Positions 15,120-24,200 of a stretch of DNA of 39,206 nucleotides are shown here, in pieces. The translations under genes were made by a program, and so were the position numbers. The notes below the pieces were generated by a model. That model was given only the letters and a program-made list of their open reading frames with translations. It did not search any database and was not told the DNA's origin. The first letter of the stretch is position 1; every line of letters starts with the position of its first letter. This DNA comes from JBHGBB01 sp041946755 (GTDB lineage Bacteria > UBP4 > UBA4092 > JAOAEQ01), in contig JBHGBB010000008.1 of the NCBI GenBank assembly GCA_041946755.1, positions 1 to 39,206 on the forward strand. Direction: 5' to 3'.

Positions 15120-16793
15120 ATGAAAAGCTTAAAACCCCGAAATCCTAAATCGGTTTTTATAGCGTTATCGTACACAACCGGAAGCATACCCCCGAAAATC
15201 GAACGCGTGATAACAGAAATATTTAAAGAGTGGGGATATGAAGTTCATACCGGCCGGGAAGGTGCCGGTGGAAGTATATTAGGTGAAGGAATCAGGACTG
15301 TAATTCGTGGTTGTCGCATTGGGATTACCATATACAATGAACCTCGACATAATACTTCTTTCGAATATGGAATTATGTTCGAACGAGAAATGCCGGTTAT
15401 CCCTTTTATCAATACAGCTCAGCATTTTAATTTTGATGAAGAATTATCAGATATGAAAGGAATTATCTGGATCCCATATAACGATCAATCTGAAGAAGTT
15501 CAAATTAAAAAAGAAATATTAGATAATCCAAGTTTCAAACTGGCACTAGAAAATATTACGCAAGAAATCATACAAGATGCAGTTACAGAAAAAACACCTG
15601 AAGCTAATAAATTTGCACAAATGGTCGCGCTACCCAATACTGGAACGGTTGATGAACTTAAAAAAATCACACAAAAACTACAATTAACAGCAGATGGACT
15701 TGATTATTTCGGGAATGCGTTAATGGAGCGAGTTCCTCATCAACATGGTACACAACGACGACAAACTATACTTGATGCGATCGATCAATATAAAAATGCT
15801 GGAAAAATATACTATACCACCTCTAGACTAGATTATGCTAATGTCCATAATAGTCTGGGTATTGCATATAGGTATCTAGCTGAGATGCAAGAAAGAAAAA
15901 ATCGAGAAAAGACCTTACAAGATTCCATTGCTACTTATCAAGAGGCATTAAAGATATATACTCTTAAAGATTATCCAGTGGATTATGCTATGGTCCAAAT
16001 TAACCTTGGTGGAGTTTACTGGATCTTAGCGGAAATGAGGGATGGAAAAGCACGAGAGGAAATTTTACAGAAAGCAATTACAGCATATCAGAATGCATTA
16101 AAAATCTATAATCAGAAAGATTTCGCAGTAGATTACGCAATAATCCAAAATAACATTGGCCTTGCATATTGGAATTTAGCAGGGATACAAAAAAGACCGA
16201 TACTGGAAGAGATTTTACAAAAATCGATAGTTGCATATCAAAATGCATTAGAAATTTATAACCGGAAAGATTTCCCGATTCAATATGCGACAACGCAAAA
16301 TAATTTAGGCATTGTTTATATTGATTTAGCAAGATTAGAAGAAGGAAACGAAAGTATGGTGGTTATACATGATGCTATTAATGCATACAAAAGCGCTTTA
16401 TTAATATATAACCAAAATAACTATCCGTTTCAATATGCAGCAACTCAAAATAATCTTGGTACTGCTTATAGTGTATTAGCAGATAAATTATCTGGGAAGA
16501 TACGAGAAGATTCTTTAGAGAAAGCGATTAATGCTTATCATAAATCTCTAGCTATTCGTACTCGAGAAGCTTTTCCAGCAGATTATGCAATGACAAAAAA
16601 TAATCTTGGTACTGCTTATTTGAATATTGCGCAAATGCAAGATGGGAAAGAACGGATGAAGTCAATCCGTCTCGCCGAAGAATGTTTCGATAATGCTGCT
16701 CAAATCTGGACTAAAGAGCATTTCCCACATGATTATACCGGACTGCAAAGAAATCTTAAGATATTACAAGACTTGAAATCCCAAAATTCTTAG
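15120..16793 (+). CDS. TIR-like domain fused to 50-residue TPR repeats (putative defence protein)
   Basis: 557 residues. Residues 9-135 look like a TIR-like/nucleotide-binding Rossmann domain: SVFIALSYTTG at the start, EWGYEVHTG, GCRIGITIYNE, then NTSFEYGIMFEREMPVIPF. The FEYG segment with Glu82 resembles the catalytic Glu region of TIR NADases and of nucleoside deoxyribosyltransferases. From about 211 to the end are TPR units of the pattern NNLGxAYxxLA...AIxAYxxALxIYxxxDFPxDYA. The DYA-type anchors fall at residues 240, 290, 340, 390, 440, 490 and 540, an exact 50-residue period. Such TPRs are common beside CHAT, TIR and other effectors in conflict systems. A TPR sensor switching a NAD-consuming TIR on infection is the inferred role. 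No partner gene is adjacent. Codon use is more AT-rich than its neighbours. Confidence 0.8.
   Translation: MKSLKPRNPKSVFIALSYTTGSIPPKIERVITEIFKEWGYEVHTGREGAGGSILGEGIRTVIRGCRIGITIYNEPRHNTSFEYGIMFEREMPVIPFINTAQHFNFDEELSDMKGIIWIPYNDQSEEVQIKKEILDNPSFKLALENITQEIIQDAVTEKTPEANKFAQMVALPNTGTVDELKKITQKLQLTADGLDYFGNALMERVPHQHGTQRRQTILDAIDQYKNAGKIYYTTSRLDYANVHNSLGIAYRYLAEMQERKNREKTLQDSIATYQEALKIYTLKDYPVDYAMVQINLGGVYWILAEMRDGKAREEILQKAITAYQNALKIYNQKDFAVDYAIIQNNIGLAYWNLAGIQKRPILEEILQKSIVAYQNALEIYNRKDFPIQYATTQNNLGIVYIDLARLEEGNESMVVIHDAINAYKSALLIYNQNNYPFQYAATQNNLGTAYSVLADKLSGKIREDSLEKAINAYHKSLAIRTREAFPADYAMTKNNLGTAYLNIAQMQDGKERMKSIRLAEECFDNAAQIWTKEHFPHDYTGLQRNLKILQDLKSQNS
15750..16740 (+). repeat. 150-bp tandem repeat coding for TPR units
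   Basis: The TPR part of the TIR-TPR gene repeats every 150 bp without any insertion or deletion over six intervals. Copies are diverged in sequence, but CAAAATAAT...GG and GATTATGC anchors recur at the same phase. Confidence 0.8.
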
Positions 16794-16892
16794 TACCAAG
16801 TATTGTAAATCGAATAATAGTATTCGCCCTTGCTACATTAAGTTCTAACTCTATTATTTCCAGCCCTCAATAAAACTACATTAAGTCTCAAC

Positions 16893-16923
16893 TTGTATTA
16901 TTGACCAATGGTCAATAATACAA
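16893..16923 (+). terminator. Perfect 14-bp hairpin downstream of the TIR-TPR gene
   Basis: The arm TTGTATTATTGACC (16893-16906) is followed by loop AAT and its exact complement (16910-16923). It lies 100 bp after the stop codon. The stem is AT-rich and no T-run follows at once, so a protein-binding palindrome or repeat is an alternative to a terminator. A partial direct repeat CTACATTAAG occurs just upstream at 16833 and 16876. Confidence 0.55.
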
Positions 16924-17078
16924 CATCACCATACTATCTTTCTTAAAAATCAGAATCAATCTAAATTTAGTAATAGAAGTGTTGATCTAAGAGGCTGATT
17001 ATACAGAAGGTAAGTACTAATTATTTAGATATACCGATTTTGGTACTTGGTACTTGATACTTGGCACTTAAAAGAAAC

Positions 17079-17154
17079 TGGAGCTGACGGTCGGATTTGA
17101 ACCGACGACCTGCGGTTTACGAAACCGCTGCTCTACCGACTGAGCTACATCAGC
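17079..17154 (-). tRNA. tRNA-Thr (anticodon CGU)
   Basis: Complete cloverleaf on the minus strand: acceptor GCTGATG/CGTCAGC (one G-T pair), D-arm GCTC...GAGC, anticodon stem GCGGT/ACCGC with loop TTCGTAA, T-arm GTCGG TTCGAAT CCGAC, discriminator T and an encoded CCA. It reads ACG codons. Its 3' end faces the TIR-TPR gene. Confidence 0.97.
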
Positions 17155-17159
17155 ATCAA

Positions 17160-17262
17160 CCTTGCCAAGAGTCGCATCGACTCGCTAAACTAAAATAGAA
17201 TATCATAACTTTCAGAAGAGTGTCTAGATGAAGGAATGCCGTCGATGCGACTCTCGGCTAGG
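17160..17262. repeat. Inverted-repeat element 5' of tRNA-Thr
   Basis: The arms 17160-17181 and 17241-17262 match at about 20 of 22 positions (core AGAGTCGCATCGAC), separated by 59 bp of AT-rich sequence. The arms contain their own small dyad, GAGTCG-cat-CGACTC in the left arm and GTCG-atg-CGAC in the right. The 103-bp element has no coding capacity and could be a small non-autonomous mobile repeat or a structured leader. Confidence 0.75.
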
Positions 17263-17373
17263 AAATCCCAAATCCAAAATCCAAATGTCAAATAAATGTC
17301 AAAATCCAAATTAACTTTGGAATATTAGAATTTATCTTTTTGTTTCGAATTTCGATATTCGATATTCGAATTT
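17263..17373. repeat. Dispersed-type intergenic repeats after the M6 protease gene
   Basis: 17266-17318 is made of short AAATCCAAA / AAATGTCAAA words in near-tandem array. 17343-17373 contains TTTCGATATTCGATATTCGA, a self-complementary run. Both are types of low-complexity repeat often seen between genes in poorly cultured phyla. No gene is visible. Confidence 0.65.
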
Positions 17374-17376
17374 GTA

Positions 17377-20300
17377 TTAATACAGCATCCAGAATCGGTC
17401 TACTTTAGTCGGATTAACTTCAACCGCAATATATCCGGTCCGGGTTTTCATATCGCTGCCATAACTATTGGTTACCGTCAAAGTAACCGTATATACCCCA
17501 GGATAATAATAAGTATGCGATGGATGCTGGATAGTACTGGTAGTCCCATCCCCGAAACTCCATAGCCAACTGGTCGGTGCATCCGCTGAAGTATCATAGA
17601 ATTGTGCCGTTAATGGTGCCATTCCAGCGGTTGTAGTCGCATAGAAATTGGCTGTCGGTGCGCTAGGTAACGAACCCGGATATTGCAGATTCCATAATCC
17701 GGAATACATTATCGCCGCATAGATATTCACTCCATTAACCGCTACTCCCCGCGTTCCACCCGGTGTATCATAATATCCGACTTCAACCGGATTTGCCGGA
17801 TCGCTGATATCAATTACTCTGATACCGCTGGTATCAGCAGCCAAATAGGCATAGGTACTATTTAATGCGACACTATAAACCGAGCCAGGAGAATCGAATC
17901 GACTGACTTCAGTCGGGTTCGAATAACTGCTAATATCAACTATTCTTAAACCGCTGGTACCATCAGCTAAATAAGCATAGGTATCCCGAACTGCGACCCC
18001 CAGCGAATTCGCTCCTGCGGGAACAAAATATCCTACTTCTGATGGAGCAGATTTGTTGGTAATATCAATAATTCGTAGCCCGGTGGTTCCATCAGCTAGA
18101 TAAGCATAGTTCCCTTGAACTGCTACTCCTTTTGAAGAACCTGGAGTATCACAATACCCAACTTCCGCGGGCGAAGAGGCAACACTAACATTAATAATTC
18201 TTAATCCGGCAGTATCGGCAGCGATATAGGCATAACTACTATTTACTGCTATACCATATGCCGTACCATCGAAACTGGTATATCCAATTTCATAAGCCGT
18301 TGTTGGGTTACTGATACTAATAATACTTAAATCATCCACCCCATCGGCGATATAAGCATAAGTCCCATTTACTGCTACTCCATACGCACTGCCCCAAGTA
18401 TCATAACCGCCAACATCAATCGGATTCGCCGGGTTGCTGATGTTATATATTCTTAATCCATTAGCTCCATTAGCTAGATACGCATACGACCCTTGTAATG
18501 CTATCCCCTGGGATAATGAAGTCGGCCGATGCGACCCGGATTCAGAAGGACTGGTCTTATTAGAGATATTAATCACTCTTAATCCATTCCAATCAGTAGC
18601 GAGATACGCATAATTCCCTTGTACCGCAACCCCATATGCAGAACCGTTGGTAGTAAACGCTCCAACTTCAGTCGGACTTGAAGGAGTGGTAATATCAATA
18701 ATCCGGAGCCCATAATAATTATCATCGGCAACATAAGCATAATTCCCGCTAACCGCGACATCGCGCGCTACTCCGGGAGTAGAACAGGTACTAACCTGTA
18801 TCGGACTAATCGGATTGCTGATATCCAGAATATGGAATCCGATCCAGCTCCCTGCAGCGACATAAAGATAAGTACCGTTAATCGCTAACGATTCCGCACC
18901 ACTCCATCCCATATCATACCAACTAACTTCTCTCGGTGTAGCAGGTGCACTAACATCGACAATCCGAATCCCATAATTCCCGGTACCCAGATAAACGATA
19001 TCCCCGGTTTTAGCGATGCTGCCGGCATAGCCATCGGTATCGATATATCCGACAAACTGCGGATCGGCAGGAGTATCAATATTGATAATTTCCAAACCAT
19101 AATACCCTTCTGCAACATATGCATAGGAGCCACTGACTACACAAGCAACCGCTCCTCCCTGAGTATAATATTGGGAAACAAGTGAAGGTTCAGTCGGATC
19201 GCTGATATCGATAATACATAATCCACCAAGATCATCGGCTATATAAGCATAAGAGCCATTAACGGTTATCCCTATCGCTTGTTCCTCTAAGGGAACATAA
19301 CCGACCATCTGTGGATTCGCTGGATTGCTGATACTATAAATACTCATGCCACCGCCTTCAGCGACATAAGCATAAGTTCCTGAGATAACGATATCTTTAT
19401 GCTTCCCATCAGTTCGCCCGAGGAACTTAACATTCGAAGCGTTAATCCCGGAAGTGCGATGGAAATCCTGATTTATAGCTTCCGCTGCCAACGGAGAATA
19501 TGATTTTGAACCTGGCGTCAACCGATATCCAAAATATTTAGGCCGTACCGTAAAATACCCGGGGGGTAATGACGGGATTATATAGGCACCAGTACTATCG
19601 GTAAAAGTAGACCTTGAAGAATAGGTGGTATCTCCACTAACCGACATATAGGAATACCCGGATAAAACCACTGAGACATTATCAAGTGGGGTATTATCGG
19701 TATCCCAAGCATATCCGCTAAGATTGAGGTTATAATTGCTCGGATTAATTCTAAAATCAGCGGTTATACTTGATATCCCCGGAAGAATATTTTCTACAAT
19801 AACTCCCGTGGTATATCCTGCATAGGCTTGGCTATTAGGAGCAGACGTCGGCGAGATAGTTTTCCCGGAAACATAATAATCCCCGGCATCGGCACCATAT
19901 GCATAGGTTTCGATTTCTTCCAACCCATCAGCTTCCATTAATCGAACCAACTTATGCCGGCTATAACTATTTCCATAAATGAAATTACCACCGGATAGCG
20001 TCGCATCAATATGCCAAATAACCAATCCGTTGGTTGGATAACCAGTATCGTTACTAAATCGGGAACGGTTCTGGACCAAATAATATTCATTAAAAGGATT
20101 GTCTATGGTTGCACCCGGCATAATCAATACACTATCCGGATATAGCGATGAAGGACGAAGGGAAATAGTAGAACTCATTCCGACCGTTCCAACAACTTCT
20201 GGAGTTAACCAATCTAACATCCATTTACTAAATCCATTATGGTCACCCCAATTAGCATCCATCATATCCAATCCACCAACTCCACCGCGAGGTCCTACTG

Positions 20301-21144
20301 AATCATTATAATCATATAAATCCGGTAACCCGAGTGCATGGCCGGTTTCATGAATCGAAACTATATGATCAAAGGTACTCCCCGTACTCCAGTTTGATAC
20401 TTCCCATATCCAACTAAATCCGCCAAGCGTTTTTCCATCTATGGTATAAGTATCATCCCAGAAATAACCATTCCATGACCACCAGAGACTTGACCATTGA
20501 CAATGCGGACCAGTCCAAACCACGATGACATAATCAATCACCCCATCATTATTATTATCATATTGGGAGAAATCATGCGATGCATTATAATAATCTAGTG
20601 CTTCTTCAATTAATACCGTTGCACTTGACATATCATAGGTGCTATCAACACCATAATAAGACCGATTATGCGCCGCTCGATACCAACCGAGCGTATTCCC
20701 TTGAATAGTCAGCATTCCATACGATGACCGGACATAATAATTTTTCAAACTTTCATAAGGAAAATCGGATACGGTTCCGTCTCCATAAATCTGGTTATTA
20801 ATAAGCGCCGGATCATTTTTATGCGGATAATCCGGGAAGTCAATGAGCAAGGTAAGTGTTGTTGGGGCACCTAATGACTGCAAAGGAGGATTATACGGCA
20901 ACAGCGAGCTTGCTGCCGGTTTCCCGGATTTCTGCGATTCCAGTTGGGCTAGTTTCCTCTGAATCAATCCCGGATGCATTCTATTGTTGCCTAATTTCTG
21001 TGCAAAATCTAATTTCGCTTTCAGGGTTCCCTCGTTGCGATACTTTTCTATTTCCCCCGGCGGCGGCGGTTGCAGCGAAAAAGCTAATTGACTCAACAAC
21101 CATAAAAAAACTACTACATAGATACTATATTTAATCTGTTTCAT
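17377..21144 (-). CDS. Secreted M6-like metalloprotease with 14-repeat LVIVD propeller and PKD domain
   Basis: 1255 residues, with AGGAGG about 7 nt before the ATG. Signal peptide 1-23 (YVVVFLWLLSQLAFSL). Residues about 75-470 form an immune-inhibitor-A/M6-like peptidase with the zinc motif HETGH at 265-269, followed by ALGLPDLYDY, and the GGLDMMDANWGDHNGFSKWMLDW segment further on. A carboxypeptidase-regulatory/CNA-B-like domain (about 471-562) follows. Then come 14 LVIVD-type repeats of about 42 residues (about 571-1151; NYAYLADGTTGLRIIDI is typical), enough for two seven-bladed propellers. A PKD domain (about 1165-1243) and the tail TKVDRFWMLY end the protein. It probably digests extracellular protein. 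It lies 121 bp downstream of a paralogue in the same direction. Confidence 0.9.
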   Translation of the reverse strand: MKQIKYSIYVVVFLWLLSQLAFSLQPPPPGEIEKYRNEGTLKAKLDFAQKLGNNRMHPGLIQRKLAQLESQKSGKPAASSLLPYNPPLQSLGAPTTLTLLIDFPDYPHKNDPALINNQIYGDGTVSDFPYESLKNYYVRSSYGMLTIQGNTLGWYRAAHNRSYYGVDSTYDMSSATVLIEEALDYYNASHDFSQYDNNNDGVIDYVIVVWTGPHCQWSSLWWSWNGYFWDDTYTIDGKTLGGFSWIWEVSNWSTGSTFDHIVSIHETGHALGLPDLYDYNDSVGPRGGVGGLDMMDANWGDHNGFSKWMLDWLTPEVVGTVGMSSTISLRPSSLYPDSVLIMPGATIDNPFNEYYLVQNRSRFSNDTGYPTNGLVIWHIDATLSGGNFIYGNSYSRHKLVRLMEADGLEEIETYAYGADAGDYYVSGKTISPTSAPNSQAYAGYTTGVIVENILPGISSITADFRINPSNYNLNLSGYAWDTDNTPLDNVSVVLSGYSYMSVSGDTTYSSRSTFTDSTGAYIIPSLPPGYFTVRPKYFGYRLTPGSKSYSPLAAEAINQDFHRTSGINASNVKFLGRTDGKHKDIVISGTYAYVAEGGGMSIYSISNPANPQMVGYVPLEEQAIGITVNGSYAYIADDLGGLCIIDISDPTEPSLVSQYYTQGGAVACVVSGSYAYVAEGYYGLEIINIDTPADPQFVGYIDTDGYAGSIAKTGDIVYLGTGNYGIRIVDVSAPATPREVSWYDMGWSGAESLAINGTYLYVAAGSWIGFHILDISNPISPIQVSTCSTPGVARDVAVSGNYAYVADDNYYGLRIIDITTPSSPTEVGAFTTNGSAYGVAVQGNYAYLATDWNGLRVINISNKTSPSESGSHRPTSLSQGIALQGSYAYLANGANGLRIYNISNPANPIDVGGYDTWGSAYGVAVNGTYAYIADGVDDLSIISISNPTTAYEIGYTSFDGTAYGIAVNSSYAYIAADTAGLRIINVSVASSPAEVGYCDTPGSSKGVAVQGNYAYLADGTTGLRIIDITNKSAPSEVGYFVPAGANSLGVAVRDTYAYLADGTSGLRIVDISSYSNPTEVSRFDSPGSVYSVALNSTYAYLAADTSGIRVIDISDPANPVEVGYYDTPGGTRGVAVNGVNIYAAIMYSGLWNLQYPGSLPSAPTANFYATTTAGMAPLTAQFYDTSADAPTSWLWSFGDGTTSTIQHPSHTYYYPGVYTVTLTVTNSYGSDMKTRTGYIAVEVNPTKVDRFWMLY

Positions 21145-21265
21145 TAACCAACCTCCTAAATTTATTATTTATATGACCGCATCAATAAAAATACAAAGGA
21201 ACAAAGTACCCATACCTCGATACTAAGTTCCTTGATTTTTCAGGTTATAATTCATTAACGTTAGC

Positions 21266-24200
21266 CTAATAAAGCATCCACAGTCGATCATCAACTTTGG
21301 TCGCTCCACCGATTGGATATTGGAAGAACCAGACTCCGCCATTTTCATTTAGTTCGACCACCGTAAATCCATCTACCGCCACCCCCCAGGCGGAATCCGG
21401 ATTATCATAATAGGCTACTTCAGTCGGAGCAGCCGGATTACTGATATCGATAATTCTTAATCCGGCAGTATCGGCGGCAAGATATGCTTTCTCCCCGACA
21501 ACTTTAACGCCATAAACGTTTCCTGCCGGAGTAAATCGGCTGATTTCCACCGGATTAGAGGGGGTACTGATATCAAGAATAATCAATCCCGTTGTCCCAC
21601 CGGCAAGATAAGCATAATTCCCACTAACGGCGACATACCAAACGGTAGTTGGGGAAGAATAATGCCCTACACTTACCGGATTAGAAATATTACTGATATT
21701 ATATATCCGGAGCCCATCAGTACCGGTAGCTAAATAAGCATAATTGCCTGCTGCTGTCACCCCATAAGCCCTACCGGAAATTAAAGTGGTTTCAACCATA
21801 TAGTGCGGATTGGTCGGATCGCTGATATTCATAATACCCAATCCATCGTTCCCTTGGGCAATGAATAAGCAGGTATCGCGCAAGTATATTCCATAAGGGA
21901 TACCGTAGGTCCAAGGTTGTTCGCCTACTTTAAACGGAGTTGCCGGATTGCTGATATTAAGTACCGCTATTCCTTCAAGCGCATTCGCGACATAAGCATA
22001 TTGATTTTTAACTGCTACATCCATCACTTCTGGATTCATACCGATATAATAAGTAGTAGTATATCGGCTGATTTCATGGGCATAATCCGGATCACTGATA
22101 TCATATATTCTTAATCCACTCCGATATCCGGCAACATAAGCATAATTACCACTTATTGCGGCGTTATATGCTATACCCGGCGGATTTAAATTACCTTTTT
22201 TACTCGGACTGGATGGGACACTTACATCAAGCACATTTATTCCGGCATAATCATTGGTCATATACAGATAATTCCCGGATTTCGCTAAACCGGTAGCAAA
22301 TCCAGGTGATTCTACGGATGTAATCACCATAAGATTGTTTGGATCACTGATATCGATTACCTGAAGTCCATAATATTCATCGGCTAAATATGCATAAGAG
22401 CCGCTAACCGTAACATTTAATCCTAATTCCCAAGAAGTACCACTCGTTCCAACGGCATAAGGATGCAATGGATCATCGATATCCACTACAACCAAACCAT
22501 AATATTCATCAGCGACATACGCATATTTCCCGGAAATCGCAACATCGCGCGCATTATACATATCGAGACATTGCCCTACTCCCTTCGGAGTGGCAGGATT
22601 GCTGATATCCAAGATAAATAATCCTTGATAGAAGCATGCGAGATATGCATAATTCCCAACCACTTTAATTCCATAACACCAGTTCGGAGCGATATAATGC
22701 CCGACTTCGTATGGATCAGTCGGATCGTTGATGTCGATTACTTTCAAACCGAATCGTTCATTGAGAACATAAGCATAATTCCCGGAAATAGCGATATCAG
22801 TCGCCATTCCACTATATATTCCCTGATCGATATAAATCTGCCCGACGGTATGCGCGGCAGTGGGATTACTGATATCGATAATATAGAATCCGCCATAATT
22901 ATCCCCAACATAAACATAATTCCCGGATACCGTTACTTTTCTTGCCACATCTTCCAGTGGAATCTGGTAGATAAGCTGGAACGAAGTATTATTACTAATT
23001 TGCAGAATCGATAAACCGCCACCTTCGGCAACATAAGCATAATTCCCTTGAATAGCTACTCCATAATATGATCCACCGCTCCGACTGCATAGTTTTATCT
23101 TATCGGATTCAAGACCATATTTTCGAACGAAATTTATATTAGAAGTATTACCACTTAAGGAAGATACTGTTCGTTCGGTTGGTATAAATCGATATCCATT
23201 CCGATTCGGAGCAACGGTATAGGTACCATACGCCAGATAATCGAATATATAATTACCGGAAATAGTGGAGTTTTCCAATCGACTGGTTCGGCCGGTTAAT
23301 TGCATGGGAATGTTTTTTACCGGATTCCCACCGGTATCAAGGGTATATCCACTTAATTGATGTTGATAGCTGGAGGGAGTCATTAACCGGAATCGGGCAT
23401 TCATAACCGTACCAGTCGATGAAATATCGGAAACGATGATACCAGTAGTAGCGCCGGTATAATCACAACTGCTTGGGAAGGAATAGGTAGAGAAAATGGT
23501 TCCCAAGACATAAGTATCATAGGTTGTAATAGTATCGGTGCCATAGAAATCGCCGGGATCGCAATAGGTATTGTACTTCTCGATTTCTTCCAATCCATCC
23601 GCTTCCATTAGCCGAAGCAGTTTATGATCGGTATTACTATTGTTATAACGAAAGTCTATATTGTTCCATAGCGTTGCATCGACATGCCAAATTGCCAAAC
23701 CTCGACCTCGGGGAGAAATATCCGCATCATTACCTATCGGAGAACGGTTCTGGACCAGATAAAATTCAGTAAATGGATAACCAAAACTCATCCCCGGCAT
23801 AATCGCTACACAATCTTTATTTTGCGCGGAATTCCGGAGAATAATAGTTGTATCGGTACCGGGAGCATTAATAACCGTTGGAGTTATCCAATCTAAAATC
23901 CATTTACTAAATGCATTATGGTCATAATAAGAGCTATCCATCATATCAAAATCGCCAATTCCGCCATCCGGCCCTTGCGTATTATCATAATCATAATAAT
24001 CCGGTAATCCTAACGCATGCCCGGTTTCATGAATCGGAGTATTTGGATCAAACCCACTGCCAACTGGATTCGATTCCCATTGCCAACTGAAGTTAGTTAG
24101 CAACCTTCCATCCAGCCAGAATGAATTATCATTAAAATATGAATTAAATCCCCACCATAAGGTCATCCAACCGGTATCCGGACCGGTCCAGAACACCATA

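Noticed and set aside
15750..16740. CRISPR-like array
   Set aside because: The 150-bp periodicity is coding, with diverged TPR units, not short identical repeats with spacers. No cas gene is present anywhere in the window.
14591..17154. Integrated element with tRNA-Thr as attachment site
   Set aside because: The tRNA 3' end faces the TIR-TPR gene, but I found no duplicate of the tRNA 3' sequence at the other side and no integrase, so an att-site claim is not supported.
23401..23598. Several small ORFs within the LVIVD protease genes
   Set aside because: They are alternate-frame shadows created by the repetitive, codon-biased propeller sequence.
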